Virus record (IMG/VR): IMGVR_UViG_3300025154_001031
Span: 1-64,000 of that record
Strand: one strand, 5' to 3'
Length of the DNA stretch: 64,000 nt
Source of the DNA: a virus
Part shown: one piece after another, positions 1 to 7,308 of the stretch
Layout: every line of letters starts with the position of its first letter
Numbering within the stretch: position 1 is the first letter of the stretch
Made by a program: the position numbers and the translations under genes
The notes under the pieces: generated by a model
What the model was told of the DNA's origin: nothing
Database searches by the model: none
What the model saw: only the letters and a program-made list of their open reading frames with translations

Positions 1-1416
1 TTGGACAGGGTAACAGACCGGGGTGTTACGCGTGAGGCTAAACTGCCTATCAGCGACCCAGATATTGAGTGCAAAACAGAGATTGACTACGGAAATATGG
101 GATGCGGGAAAACAGGGAGGGGGATTGTGCTTGCTGTCGAAGGTGTTAAAAATAACAGAACGGTATTCCTTTTCGACATGGCCGATGGTGATGCTATTAA
201 CTCAGTCAGAGACGCTTTACCGGCTGATATGCCAGATCACAAAATTCTTGACTTAGATTTTGGAAATAAACACTGGCCTATCCCTTTAACCTTGACTGAC
301 GTTGCTTTGCGCGGGATGCAGGCGGGGGAGGACGAACTTGCCGCGCTGGATGCAGCAGAGCGAATGACCGACTACATATATACCTTTATCAACCAGTTAG
401 CTTCTAGCGAATTTTCCGACCGGATGGAATACTTCTTATCTCCGGTGGGCAAGGGTGTACTCACAGACCCTAAGCGGGGACTGCTGGATGTGGTGCTGGC
501 TTTGTCCTCACCGGTTTACCGAGAGGAACTATTACAAGACCCGGTTATCCAGTCTCAGTCGGAAGTCGTTGACGTACTCCGGGAGCTGCAAGCCAAGGCT
601 ATTAAAGGCACCGACAAAAGCCTGGTACAGCCTATATTAGACAGGTTGAATCTACTTGCCGGGAAAAGGACGCTTGCTAATATTTTTCTGCAGTCGGAGA
701 AGTTACGTCCGGACGGCAAGCCTGCGCTTGATTTTCGGCAAATGATGGATGAAGGCGGGTACTTTGTCGGGCTCCGCATCCCCAAGGCCGAACTAGGCAA
801 AGACGGGGTTAACCGGGTAGCATCATTTTTGATGGCTAAAATATGGCTTGCTACTCTTAGCCGGTTGGATACTCCCCAACAAAAGCGCAGGCCGTTCTAT
901 ACCATCATTGACGAGCCTCATAATTGCCTGGAGGGAACCGGGCCACTCCTGGACGGGGAAATAGGAGTGGAGGCCCGGAAGTATCGGAATAAGATGATCT
1001 TTCTTGCCCACTCAGCCGAACAGTTTGGTAAATACAAAGCCGGGATTTATGCCGGTGGGCCGTTCTTTAACTTTTTCAAAACGGAACTGCAGAAAACTTT
1101 TACTGACCATGCGGAGAAACTTAACCCGCTGGAAGCCAAAAAACTATATGAGCAACTACCCAAGCGTTGGGTTGCTGCTTGCAAGATGGAGCTGCCAGGG
1201 GCTGATTCGCTACCTGCTTTTATCTGTCACATGACAGCACCGCCTAAACAAGTTAAGGATCGGAGTTATCGACGGTCTGAATGTTCGAAAATGTTTGGGC
1301 GGCATTGGAAAGAAGTGACTGAGTATATACAAAACAAAAGACGGATCACACTACAGGATGAGGCTTGGCGGGAGGAAAGGCAAGCAGAGGTCAAGGAGTC
1401 ACGGAAGAAAAAATAA
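1..1416 (+). CDS. VirD4/TraG-like conjugation ATPase, 5' end probably cut by the window
   Basis: A P-loop ATPase of the VirB4/TraG/HerA type, the motor class that drives DNA or protein through a conjugative pore. A variant Walker A (GNMGCGKT) sits near residue 32, and a hydrophobic Walker B ending in DEPH lies near residue 303. It is followed by an FLAHS-type segment typical of sensor or arginine-finger regions of coupling ATPases. The frame is open at base 1 and the Walker A is unusually close to the start, so the N-terminal membrane or all-alpha part is probably missing upstream. The C-terminus is basic (SRKKK). No other conjugation gene is visible, so whether it belongs to the phage or to a neighbouring conjugative element is unresolved. 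The ATPase class is fairly sure, the exact family less so. Confidence 0.6.
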   Translation: MDRVTDRGVTREAKLPISDPDIECKTEIDYGNMGCGKTGRGIVLAVEGVKNNRTVFLFDMADGDAINSVRDALPADMPDHKILDLDFGNKHWPIPLTLTDVALRGMQAGEDELAALDAAERMTDYIYTFINQLASSEFSDRMEYFLSPVGKGVLTDPKRGLLDVVLALSSPVYREELLQDPVIQSQSEVVDVLRELQAKAIKGTDKSLVQPILDRLNLLAGKRTLANIFLQSEKLRPDGKPALDFRQMMDEGGYFVGLRIPKAELGKDGVNRVASFLMAKIWLATLSRLDTPQQKRRPFYTIIDEPHNCLEGTGPLLDGEIGVEARKYRNKMIFLAHSAEQFGKYKAGIYAGGPFFNFFKTELQKTFTDHAEKLNPLEAKKLYEQLPKRWVAACKMELPGADSLPAFICHMTAPPKQVKDRSYRRSECSKMFGRHWKEVTEYIQNKRRITLQDEAWREERQAEVKESRKKK

Positions 1417-1465
1417 TAGTCGCCACCCGTCGTCAATAGTCGTAAGTAAAAAAAATAAATACAAT

Positions 1466-1499
1466 AAAAATAGGTCGATGGTTATTTCGACCTATTTTT
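1466..1499. terminator. Bidirectional terminator after the TraG-like gene
   Basis: A 13-bp perfect inverted repeat (AAAAATAGGTCGA 1466-1478 and its complement 1487-1499) with an 8-nt loop. T-rich sequence lies on both sides, so it could stop transcription from either direction. Confidence 0.8.
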
Positions 1500-1511
1500 A
1501 TTGGTAAACAA

Positions 1512-1540
1512 TTGATATGTATACCTAAACGATATATAAT
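1512..1540 (+). promoter_or_regulatory. Sigma-A-type promoter for the ribbon-helix-helix gene
   Basis: TTGATA at 1512-1517 and TATAAT at 1535-1540 with a 17-bp spacer, 20 bp upstream of the TTG start. The GTATACC within the spacer could be an operator for the downstream DNA-binding protein (inference). Confidence 0.65.
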
Positions 1541-1559
1541 TTATTTGAGGTGAAATACA

Positions 1560-1691
1560 TTGAAACGTCGGAGTATTTTTATGGACGACGAAAGGTATGA
1601 GAAATTAAAGGAAGAAGCTGGAAAACAGAAATTAAAAGTATCTGAGTTAGTACGAAGAATTATTGATGAATGGCTAAAGAAAAGGAGGTAA
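1560..1691 (+). CDS. Small ribbon-helix-helix DNA-binding protein, 43 aa
   Basis: Translation gives a 43-residue protein with a short beta segment (RRSIFMDDE) followed by two helices (ERYEKLKEEA and VSELVRRIIDEWL), the ribbon-helix-helix layout of Arc/CopG-type repressors and plasmid antitoxins. The TTG start is preceded by GAGGTGA at 1547-1553, and a good sigma-A promoter lies just upstream. Its 3' end carries the AGGAGG for the next gene, so the two are co-translated. The pairing of a small RHH protein with a larger unknown protein resembles a regulator-plus-effector or antitoxin-toxin pair. No toxin motif is visible in the partner. Confidence 0.65.
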   Translation: MKRRSIFMDDERYEKLKEEAGKQKLKVSELVRRIIDEWLKKRR

Positions 1692-1697
1692 TAATAA

Positions 1698-2570
1698 ATG
1701 AACCCAAAAAACATTGATGAAGCCATTGAGAATTTATTAATTTTTATGAACTTATCTGATATTAAGCCTATTCATGGCAGCAAATCGCAAAAAATAGAGG
1801 TAAATGCCTGGGATGGGGCCGAACCAATGCTGTACCTTGATACATTTTTAAAAAATGATATAGTTAATGACAATTCCCTAGTTTTTATGGACGTATTGCC
1901 GTCTGATCTCAATTGTCATTTTGACCAAAAGCTAATTGTTAACTCATTAGATAACGAGGATGATTTTTCATTAATAAGGTATAGAACAGCAAACCCTAAA
2001 AAGGTACGTGGACTAATCAATAGATATTGTCCGATAATGGTAGAAATGTATGTCGGTTATGTAAATATCAATAAATCTAATATTTTAACGGCTAAAAGTA
2101 TTTTTGGATTTGTACCAGATAAAAATATAAAACCAAAAGAAGCAGGCTATGGGTTTCAAAATCCTGGTTACTGGATTTGCTTAACTACTGACAAGCATTT
2201 AAACCAAGATAATATTTTAAAGGATTCTAATATGATAAGAGCGTCTTTGGGTTGGCAATTTTCTAGGTATTACAATTGGACGGTTTATCTATCTTTTGAG
2301 GGATGGTCTGGTTTATCTTTTAGAACAGATCCAATTGGTGCGCGTGAAATTTTTAGACTTAGAGATATACCAGAAGGCAAGAAAAGAAGAACAGCGCTAA
2401 AACATTGGGTATGCGAACATTATCGCAAAAACCGCAGTATTAGCGAAGTAGAGAAAGTAAAAGTCATTAAACATCTCCGAGGAGCAAATGAATTTACTTG
2501 GAATGGTTTAAAGTGCAAGATAATGCCCTCTCAATATGATCTTGATCTAATAGATAAACTAAAAGCTTAA
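1698..2570 (+). CDS. Unrecognised 290-aa protein paired with the RHH gene
   Basis: I do not recognise a family. The protein is soluble, AT-rich in codon use and rich in Asn, Lys and aromatic residues. It has no signal peptide or membrane segment. Notable parts are a conserved-looking GWQFSRYYNWTVYLSFEGWSG stretch split across residues 190-215 and a basic segment (GKKRRTALKHWV) near residue 230. It starts 6 bases after the RHH stop with AGGAGG at 1683-1688, so the two form an operon. Base composition is clearly more AT-rich than the TraG-like gene before it, suggesting separate origin. Function unknown. Confidence 0.55.
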   Translation: MNPKNIDEAIENLLIFMNLSDIKPIHGSKSQKIEVNAWDGAEPMLYLDTFLKNDIVNDNSLVFMDVLPSDLNCHFDQKLIVNSLDNEDDFSLIRYRTANPKKVRGLINRYCPIMVEMYVGYVNINKSNILTAKSIFGFVPDKNIKPKEAGYGFQNPGYWICLTTDKHLNQDNILKDSNMIRASLGWQFSRYYNWTVYLSFEGWSGLSFRTDPIGAREIFRLRDIPEGKKRRTALKHWVCEHYRKNRSISEVEKVKVIKHLRGANEFTWNGLKCKIMPSQYDLDLIDKLKA

Positions 2571-2702
2571 ATTGATTTCACAGGTATTTCACAAAATATA
2601 AACTTTTTCATTAGATTTTATGAAAAAAATAATACTAATAATTTTAAAAAACCCGCTATATCTAGGTTTGTGATTGATATGATAATATATGATAAACTAA
2701 TT

Positions 2703-2767
2703 GCTCGACTCGAAATCGAGTAGACGTTAACAGCGTCTCCAGGGTTCGAATCCCTGTCTCTCCGCCA
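2703..2767 (+). tRNA. tRNA-Ser(CGA) 3' fragment, attachment core
   Basis: The anticodon arm (stem CTCGA/TCGAG, loop CTCGAAA, anticodon CGA), long variable arm (AGACG/CGTCT), T arm (CAGGG TTCGAAT CCCTG), acceptor 3' strand and CCA of a serine tRNA are all present. The 5' acceptor and D arm are absent: upstream sequence is AT-rich with no GGAGAGA strand. It is therefore not a working tRNA gene. Phages using tRNA genes carry such a 3' piece so that integration rebuilds the gene. Confidence 0.8.
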
Positions 2768-2772
2768 CCTAG

Positions 2773-2808
2773 AGGCCACTTTACTTAACTAAAGTAAGGT
2801 GGCTTTTT
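2773..2808 (+). terminator. Terminator behind the tRNA fragment
   Basis: A 12-bp stem (GCCACTTTACTT 2775-2786 with 2792-2803, one G-U pair) followed by TTTTT. It lies between the tRNA fragment and the convergent integrase gene. Confidence 0.75.
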
Positions 2809-2872
2809 CACTGTAATTTCACATTCATTTCACATTATTTTTAGGTTGTGAAATGGGTAAAAAAATAAGGGC

Positions 2873-4033
2873 TTATTCGCCCCATATAGCTTGGTCTATT
2901 ATATTTGCTATTTCCTCCTGTACCGATCGCTCAATGTGGCCATAAAAATCATTTGTGATTGTTATGGTGCTATGTCCCAGTCGGTCACTTGCTCCTTTCA
3001 TAGGGGCATTCCTGGATAACATTAATGAGGCATTCGAGTGCCTGAGATCATGGAATCGAATAACCGGTAGTTCATACTTTTCCATCCGCAAACTGAATGC
3101 CCTGGATACATGAGACGGATTAAATGGCTTTCCATCCGGCCAGGTACAAACAAAATCCGAAACATGATACATTTTTCCATGTTGCAGTCGCATTTCCTTT
3201 TGCTTTCTTCGGTGGTCTTTAAGTGCTCTCATCATTCTATCCGTGACAACTATATCCCTGGTAGATGAATCAGTTTTAGTCTTTTCTCTTAATTCAGGCT
3301 TGCCATTATTCATAATGTAGTTGTTGCGAATCTTGATAACTTTATGATCAAAATCTATGTTTGACCACTGCAGGCCCAGCACTTCACCGCGACGAGCACC
3401 TAAAACAACTGACAAATATACCGGTAGGTACATACTATCATCTTCAAATCTGACTAGCATTTCCCTTATCTGATCTACAGACAAGAAGCCAGCCTCAAAT
3501 TTTTCCTTTGCTGGTGGCTTAACCAGCTTGGCAGGGTTTTTAAAAATAGTTTCTTCCATGTACGCATCTTCCAACGCCTTAGATAATACACGGTGAACAT
3601 ATTGAATAGATGTGCCTGAAAGTGCTTTAAAATTTCTCTTTTCTCCATCCACCTTAATATCCCGTTCTTGCTGTAACTGAGAGTATAATTTTCTAATGTG
3701 CGTAGCCTTTAAGTCCTGCAGTCGGATACCGCCGATATAAGGGTTGATGTGACACCTTATATTTATCTCATAGCCGTTGTATGTGGTGGGTGAAATACCT
3801 TGCTTTTTATCTTCTAGCCAGTCATTGAGGTACTGAAACATAAACATTTTTTGCGGATCAATATAGGTTCCGTGATTAAGGCTAACAGTTTGTTCAGCTA
3901 GAAACGCATCGGCATCCTTCCTTTTCTTAAACCCGCCCTTATACTTCTGTGCCCTCTTACCCTCTCCGTCAAGTGGGGCATCGTATCTTACTTCGTAGAA
4001 TTTCTTTTTCTCGTTATATTTTACCGTGCCCAT
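2873..4033 (-). CDS. int: Phage tyrosine integrase
   Basis: A site-specific recombinase that would join the phage attP to the host tRNA-Ser gene. At 386 residues it has the normal three-part layout: an N-terminal AP2-like arm-binding domain (GTVKYNEKKKFYEVRYD), a SAM-like core-binding domain around residues 60-150, and a C-terminal catalytic domain. Catalytic residues are visible as R in GARRGEVLG (about residue 212), HDLRH (about 328), LGH and the nucleophile Y in FYGH (about 362). I chose the ATG at 4033 because AGGGGGG precedes it; an upstream ATG at 4096 has no ribosome-binding site. Arm-type repeats and the tRNA core lie immediately downstream of its 3' end. Confidence 0.93.
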   Translation of the reverse strand: MGTVKYNEKKKFYEVRYDAPLDGEGKRAQKYKGGFKKRKDADAFLAEQTVSLNHGTYIDPQKMFMFQYLNDWLEDKKQGISPTTYNGYEINIRCHINPYIGGIRLQDLKATHIRKLYSQLQQERDIKVDGEKRNFKALSGTSIQYVHRVLSKALEDAYMEETIFKNPAKLVKPPAKEKFEAGFLSVDQIREMLVRFEDDSMYLPVYLSVVLGARRGEVLGLQWSNIDFDHKVIKIRNNYIMNNGKPELREKTKTDSSTRDIVVTDRMMRALKDHRRKQKEMRLQHGKMYHVSDFVCTWPDGKPFNPSHVSRAFSLRMEKYELPVIRFHDLRHSNASLMLSRNAPMKGASDRLGHSTITITNDFYGHIERSVQEEIANIIDQAIWGE

Positions 4034-4130
4034 TATCAAACCCCCTATTACAGAAGGATTGACTTTTCGCCTGCTATTGCTTAAAATGAAAAGCAAAGCT
4101 GGCAGAAATTAAACCTTCTGCTTAGATTTA

Positions 4131-4168
4131 AAAGCCACCCTAACCGGCCAAAGTTAAGGGGTGGCTTT
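4131..4168 (-). terminator. Terminator of the minus-strand lysogeny operon
   Basis: AAAGCCACCC (4131-4140) pairs with GGGTGGCTTT (4159-4168), extended by TAAC/GTTA with a bulge. It is flanked by T-rich sequence on the minus strand and would stop the repressor operon before int. The outer stem resembles that of the 2773-2808 terminator. Confidence 0.65.
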
Positions 4169-4248
4169 CGGCTTTAGTTGACAGTAATTTTATACTGCCA
4201 AGCAGGTAATTGCAATGTGGAATAAAATTATACCCGGCATGGGGCGGG

Positions 4249-4268
4249 ATTATTTCACGTGGAATAAT
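4249..4268. repeat. parS-like palindrome, copy 1
   Basis: The 20-bp near-perfect palindrome ATTATTTCACGTGGAATAAT has one mismatch. Its centre TTTCACGTGGAA matches the core of the Spo0J/ParB parS site (TTTCACGTGAAA) at 11 of 12 positions. A near-identical copy lies at 58291-58310. Confidence 0.5.
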
Positions 4269-4417
4269 TGAGCGCTTAAAATAGTTATTACAACACTTAT
4301 CATAGCCAGCATTAAATATAATTTTGTATCCCCAGCGTTTTTCATAAGTACGGAGTAAGTGGCTAATATAATAAATAAGCTATTTAGAATAATTCCAAAT
4401 AGCGTTACGGTAACCAA
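4250..4417 (-). CDS. Small two-helix membrane protein, 55 aa
   Basis: Translation gives a 55-residue, very hydrophobic protein with two membrane helices (about residues 2-24 and 33-51) joined by a short polar loop (KNAGDT). The TTG start at 4417 follows GGCGGTGA at a suitable distance. It sits at the end of the minus-strand lysogeny operon, and its stop codon lies in the parS-like palindrome. Small membrane proteins in this position are often lysogenic conversion or superinfection-exclusion factors, but nothing in the sequence proves that here. Confidence 0.4.
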   Translation of the reverse strand: MVTVTLFGIILNSLFIILATYSVLMKNAGDTKLYLMLAMISVVITILSAQLFHVK

Positions 4418-4490
4418 GGCATCACCGCCAATTATTAAATAATCTATAAAGCAATATCAAAACACTCAACCAATAATTCTTTTAAATTTC

Positions 4491-5564
4491 TCAGATCATC
4501 ATGGAATTTATGTATATTCTGCTTTCACCATGACCCTTGGGTGCGGTTTCGCAGTTAAAGTTAGCGGCCAGCATTTTAGACCTCTCCAGAGGTAGTTTAG
4601 TTAGTATATGCTTGCCTTTATTACTATCAAAATTAAAGCGCACAATCCAGCTTAATGCATTTTTTATAAAAATACCGAAGTAAGCGGTTGTATCTCTGTA
4701 ATTAACCTCTGACAAATCTTTGCCAGCTTCAGCCAATATTTCTTTAACAATACTAAATCCGCTCAATTCTTCCTCGGTTGTAATAATCTCCTTCTTGGGC
4801 TTATGTGTGCAGTTGTCTTCGGGTTGACTCTCCTCAGATTTAACTTCTTCTGCATCCCCACCCTGCTGCAGTAAACCCTGACTGACAATATCCAGAACTG
4901 CATTAGATATAGCCTTTTTCACAATAGGCCTAAACCTGTCCACAACATTGGCAGTTATGCGGGTATCACTAAAATCCTTAATCAAATACCTAACAAAATC
5001 ATCGGATGGATTCCTGAATAATTCTCTTAATTTACTGTTAAGTGTTGAGGTATAAATAATATCCTCGGCATACTTAAGGAGTTCATCTTTTTCAAAAGAT
5101 TCTTTCCTAAATTTAGATAAAACTTCAATATCATTATCTGATAAATTAGTTATATCTAACTGAATAAACGGATCTTCATCCATCATATTATTAGATTTAA
5201 GATCAGTAAAAAATTTATACTGCATGCCATTAGTAAGTACGGCTAACTTAACATTGGGGGTAGTATTAAAATATCTAGAAAGCTGTGCGTCATGGTTTTC
5301 AAGATTTTCATTTACCGTCTTGGCTTCAATAAACATAATAGGCATGTCATCTTTAAAAATAGCATAGTCTACCTTTTCGCCCTTTTTCTTTCCAAAATCA
5401 GCATCATATTCTGATTTTACTTCTAGAGGATTAAACACATCAAATCCAAGCACCTGAAGAAACGGGATTATTAAAGCCTGTTTAGTCATTTCTTCATTTG
5501 TGATATGCTTCTTGCGTTCTATAACTTGAACTGATAACTTCTGAATATTTTCTCTAAAGCTCAA
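4491..5564 (-). CDS. Orphan HsdR N-terminal-like (PD-(D/E)xK) nuclease protein
   Basis: The first 170 residues resemble the N-terminal nuclease domain of type I restriction R subunits (HSDR_N/COG4748-like). A PD-(D/E)xK core is readable as D66 (VDYAIF) and E80-x-K82 (MFIEAKT), followed by an L-S-R-Y-F segment typical of the family. There is no helicase/translocase part, and at 357 residues it is far shorter than a real R subunit. No HsdM or HsdS partner is present. The TTG start follows AGGAGG at 5571-5577. Located in the lysogeny operon, so it should be made in lysogens. It may act in phage exclusion, or in recombination or repair; the role is inferred from position only. Confidence 0.6.
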   Translation of the reverse strand: MSFRENIQKLSVQVIERKKHITNEEMTKQALIIPFLQVLGFDVFNPLEVKSEYDADFGKKKGEKVDYAIFKDDMPIMFIEAKTVNENLENHDAQLSRYFNTTPNVKLAVLTNGMQYKFFTDLKSNNMMDEDPFIQLDITNLSDNDIEVLSKFRKESFEKDELLKYAEDIIYTSTLNSKLRELFRNPSDDFVRYLIKDFSDTRITANVVDRFRPIVKKAISNAVLDIVSQGLLQQGGDAEEVKSEESQPEDNCTHKPKKEIITTEEELSGFSIVKEILAEAGKDLSEVNYRDTTAYFGIFIKNALSWIVRFNFDSNKGKHILTKLPLERSKMLAANFNCETAPKGHGESRIYINSMMI

Positions 5565-5655
5565 AATAAAACCTCCTGTTCATAATTTAATATTATTTTG
5601 TCGAAACACCCCGAAAATACAAAATCACCCGTTATGGGTGCCTTTTACTTGATTT

Positions 5656-6141
5656 CTATTCTCGTTTTATTATGTCTCTCCACTTTAATTTTTCCCCTGC
5701 TGCCTTGCGCTTTCGTCTAAGATAACCTATCTTCAGGTTTATCACCCATGGCTCTACATCGAACCAATCAGCCAATAAATATATCTTGTCCATACCACAC
5801 TCTTTATTAGCCTTCCAAAACTCTTTGTCGGGCATAAGTGTGCTTGTTGCCCAATCAAGTGCTTTTCTTTCATCCTGAGCCACTATAACACCCATTAAAC
5901 TCCTGTCATGGTTGTCTATTTGCCAATACCCTCTACTATGGTATCTTATGTGTCCTGGACGAGGAGGGAAAAGTATATGTCCAATTTCTTCAGCAAATAC
6001 GCATTTACATTCTCTGTTCTTATTTTTCAGCGACACATCGAGAGTAACGGTATTAATTGACGCATCCGCCATACCCAAAAAGGACGGATTTATTAATTTA
6101 AGATTATCCCAAATAATATTTATACCGAGTTGTTCTGCCAA
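5656..6141 (-). CDS. ImmA/IrrE-like metalloprotease (repressor-cleaving candidate)
   Basis: Belongs to the ImmA/IrrE (COG2856) family, whose members cleave the adjacent CI-like repressor to induce the element. It carries FAEEIGHIL with the E-x-x-H part of the zinc motif, and a second acidic segment (DERKALDWA) typical of the third ligand. The first histidine of HExxH is Glu here, so activity needs care. The first in-frame standard start is TTG at 6141 without a ribosome-binding site. The frame extends upstream to an ACG at 6168 that would give MITLDDLFLLAEQLGI, a natural family N-terminus, preceded by AAGGA, so initiation at ACG or a mutated ATG is likely. It directly follows the repressor gene. 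Confidence 0.7.
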   Translation of the reverse strand: MAEQLGINIIWDNLKLINPSFLGMADASINTVTLDVSLKNKNRECKCVFAEEIGHILFPPRPGHIRYHSRGYWQIDNHDRSLMGVIVAQDERKALDWATSTLMPDKEFWKANKECGMDKIYLLADWFDVEPWVINLKIGYLRRKRKAAGEKLKWRDIIKRE

Positions 6142-6174
6142 TAAAAAAAGATCGTCGAGTGTTATCGTAGCGCA

Positions 6175-6624
6175 TCATTCCTTATTATTAAAAATTCCTG
6201 TACCCGGTAAACCGTTATTATGTGCAGCTGGATCTGAATACTTTACTGGCTTCGGTACGCCAAACTTTTCTATTGCCTTGGCCCAGGCTTTATGTAACCA
6301 CTCTTTAGGTAGGTTATATTCAACCTCTAATGCGGCAGCTAAACTAAGAGCGTCGGGGAGAGTTGGGGCAGATAAAACCATTTCATCGTAGTTAGGCGGA
6401 TCTTGTTTTTGGGGTTGATTTGGATTATCTGTTCTACCCAAAAGATAATCAGTAGTTACGCTATAGTAATCTGCTATGCGCGAAAGAGTTTCATAATCTG
6501 GTTGTCTGTTATTAGTTTCATACTGGGCATATGTGCTTCTTGACATAGAGAATATGCGTGATAACTCTTTTTGTGTTAACCCCTTATTATTTCTAAGCTT
6601 TGTAAGTCTTTCCCCTAACCGCAT
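6175..6624 (-). CDS. CI-like phage repressor, HTH XRE family
   Basis: The N-terminal 65 residues form a classical XRE helix-turn-helix (LTQKELSRIFSMSRSTYAQYETNNRQP) followed by the LSRIADYYSVTTDYLLGR segment. The C-terminal half is a different, Pro-rich domain without the LexA Ser/Lys protease residues, which fits inactivation by the neighbouring ImmA-like protease rather than self-cleavage. The ATG at 6624 follows GAGGTGA; a GTG at 6633 overlaps that site and is less likely. It is transcribed divergently from cro, with three copies of an operator-like repeat between them, one lying in its own promoter. Confidence 0.85.
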   Translation of the reverse strand: MRLGERLTKLRNNKGLTQKELSRIFSMSRSTYAQYETNNRQPDYETLSRIADYYSVTTDYLLGRTDNPNQPQKQDPPNYDEMVLSAPTLPDALSLAAALEVEYNLPKEWLHKAWAKAIEKFGVPKPVKYSDPAAHNNGLPGTGIFNNKE

Positions 6625-6642
6625 TAATCTCACCTCACTATT

Positions 6643-6757
6643 ATTATAGTCTCAAAATGCAACATTTAAAGTATTTGTCACAAATCTCAACAAAAAGGCT
6701 TGACAGTCACGAAACGCAACATTATAATAAGTATTAGGAAGTCACAAAACGCAACAT
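6643..6757. promoter_or_regulatory. Divergent lysogeny switch: promoters and three operator repeats
   Basis: For the rightward genes there is a consensus promoter, TTGACA at 6700-6705 and TATAAT at 6723-6728 with a 17-bp spacer. For the repressor, a TATAAT (minus strand) lies at 6643-6648. The 17-bp repeat GTCACRAAACGCAACAT occurs at 6706-6722 (filling the rightward spacer) and 6741-6757. A variant, GTCTCAAAATGCAACAT, occurs at 6649-6665 next to the repressor -10 box. These are the probable CI/Cro operators: binding at 6706 would block early transcription and binding at 6649 would autoregulate the repressor. Confidence 0.8.
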
Positions 6758-6780
6758 AATTTTTTAAGAAGGTGGTATCT

Positions 6781-7017
6781 ATGAAAATAAAAGCTCGCGA
6801 ATGGTTAATGGTTCTTAGGGGCGACTTAACACAGCAACAGGTTGCAGATATGGCAGGGATAAGCCGTTCTTACTATACAGGAATAGAAACAGGTCTTAGG
6901 AATGCCAGCGTTTCGGCAGCAAAGGCAATTGGTAAAGTTCTCGGATTTAAATGGACAAAATTTTTTGATGACGATTGTTGCGAAACGCACCAATCAACCG
7001 GAACCGAGGGACGTTAG
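6781..7017 (+). CDS. Cro-like HTH XRE regulator
   Basis: A 78-residue protein made almost entirely of one XRE helix-turn-helix (LTQQQVADMAGISRSYYTGIETGLRNASV), followed by AKAIGKVLGFKWTKFF, the usual end of short Cro/phage regulators. The first gene of the rightward early operon, it would compete with the CI-like repressor at the shared operators. The ATG at 6781 is chosen because AGAAGGTGG ends 5 bases upstream; an in-frame GTG at 6772 lies inside that ribosome-binding site. Confidence 0.85.
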   Translation: MKIKAREWLMVLRGDLTQQQVADMAGISRSYYTGIETGLRNASVSAAKAIGKVLGFKWTKFFDDDCCETHQSTGTEGR

Positions 7018-7029
7018 GAGGTGAATCTG

Positions 7030-7269
7030 GTGCATTACGACGTTAAGACACTAGCCTCAAACGATCATACCGAGCTGGAATTTTTAGTATCCGGTTGGCT
7101 CAGGGAAGATCGTCCAGAGAGAATCATTAAATGCCAGTTCGTAGCTGATGGGGCTGAGTATACCTACTGTGTTCTGTTTATTTATATACCCCGCAACAAG
7201 CCGTTGCCGGGCGGGAAAAGCTTCAGAACGAAACTAAAAAGTTTCTTGTCATGCTTTGCGGGGTGGTAG
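7030..7269 (+). CDS. Hypothetical early protein, 79 aa
   Basis: Unrecognised small protein with alternating hydrophobic and polar segments (ELEFLVSGWLREDRPERIIKC), probably a small alpha/beta fold, and a basic C-terminal third. AGGAGGTG at 7016-7023 places the start at GTG 7030 rather than GTG 7021, which lies inside the ribosome-binding site. It follows cro by a few bases in the early operon. No function can be assigned. Confidence 0.5.
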   Translation: MHYDVKTLASNDHTELEFLVSGWLREDRPERIIKCQFVADGAEYTYCVLFIYIPRNKPLPGGKSFRTKLKSFLSCFAGW

Positions 7270-7308
7270 GACAAGCAATAATAGTATGCCACGAAAGGAG
7301 GGAGAACA

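Larger units (their letters stand above)
2575..2854. other. Probable phage attachment site (attP-like) with integrase arm-type repeats
   Basis: ATTTCACA occurs at 2575-2582 and 2586-2593, again at 2816-2823 and 2827-2834, and inverted at 2847-2854. Both direct pairs have the same 11-bp period, and they lie on either side of the tRNA-Ser 3' fragment (2703-2767) next to the integrase gene. This is the layout of arm-type sites around a core in an integrase attP. A single attL or attR would carry only one arm, so the pattern suggests a circular or tandem form (inference). This 302-bp gap holds no gene. Confidence 0.6.

Noticed and set aside
2703-2767. Working tRNA-Ser gene
   Set aside because: The 5' acceptor strand and D arm are absent, so only the 3' fragment exists; it is treated as an attachment core.
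5912-6391. 159-codon plus-strand frame
   Set aside because: Antisense to the ImmA-like and repressor genes, whose motifs are clear; the frame has no supporting motif.
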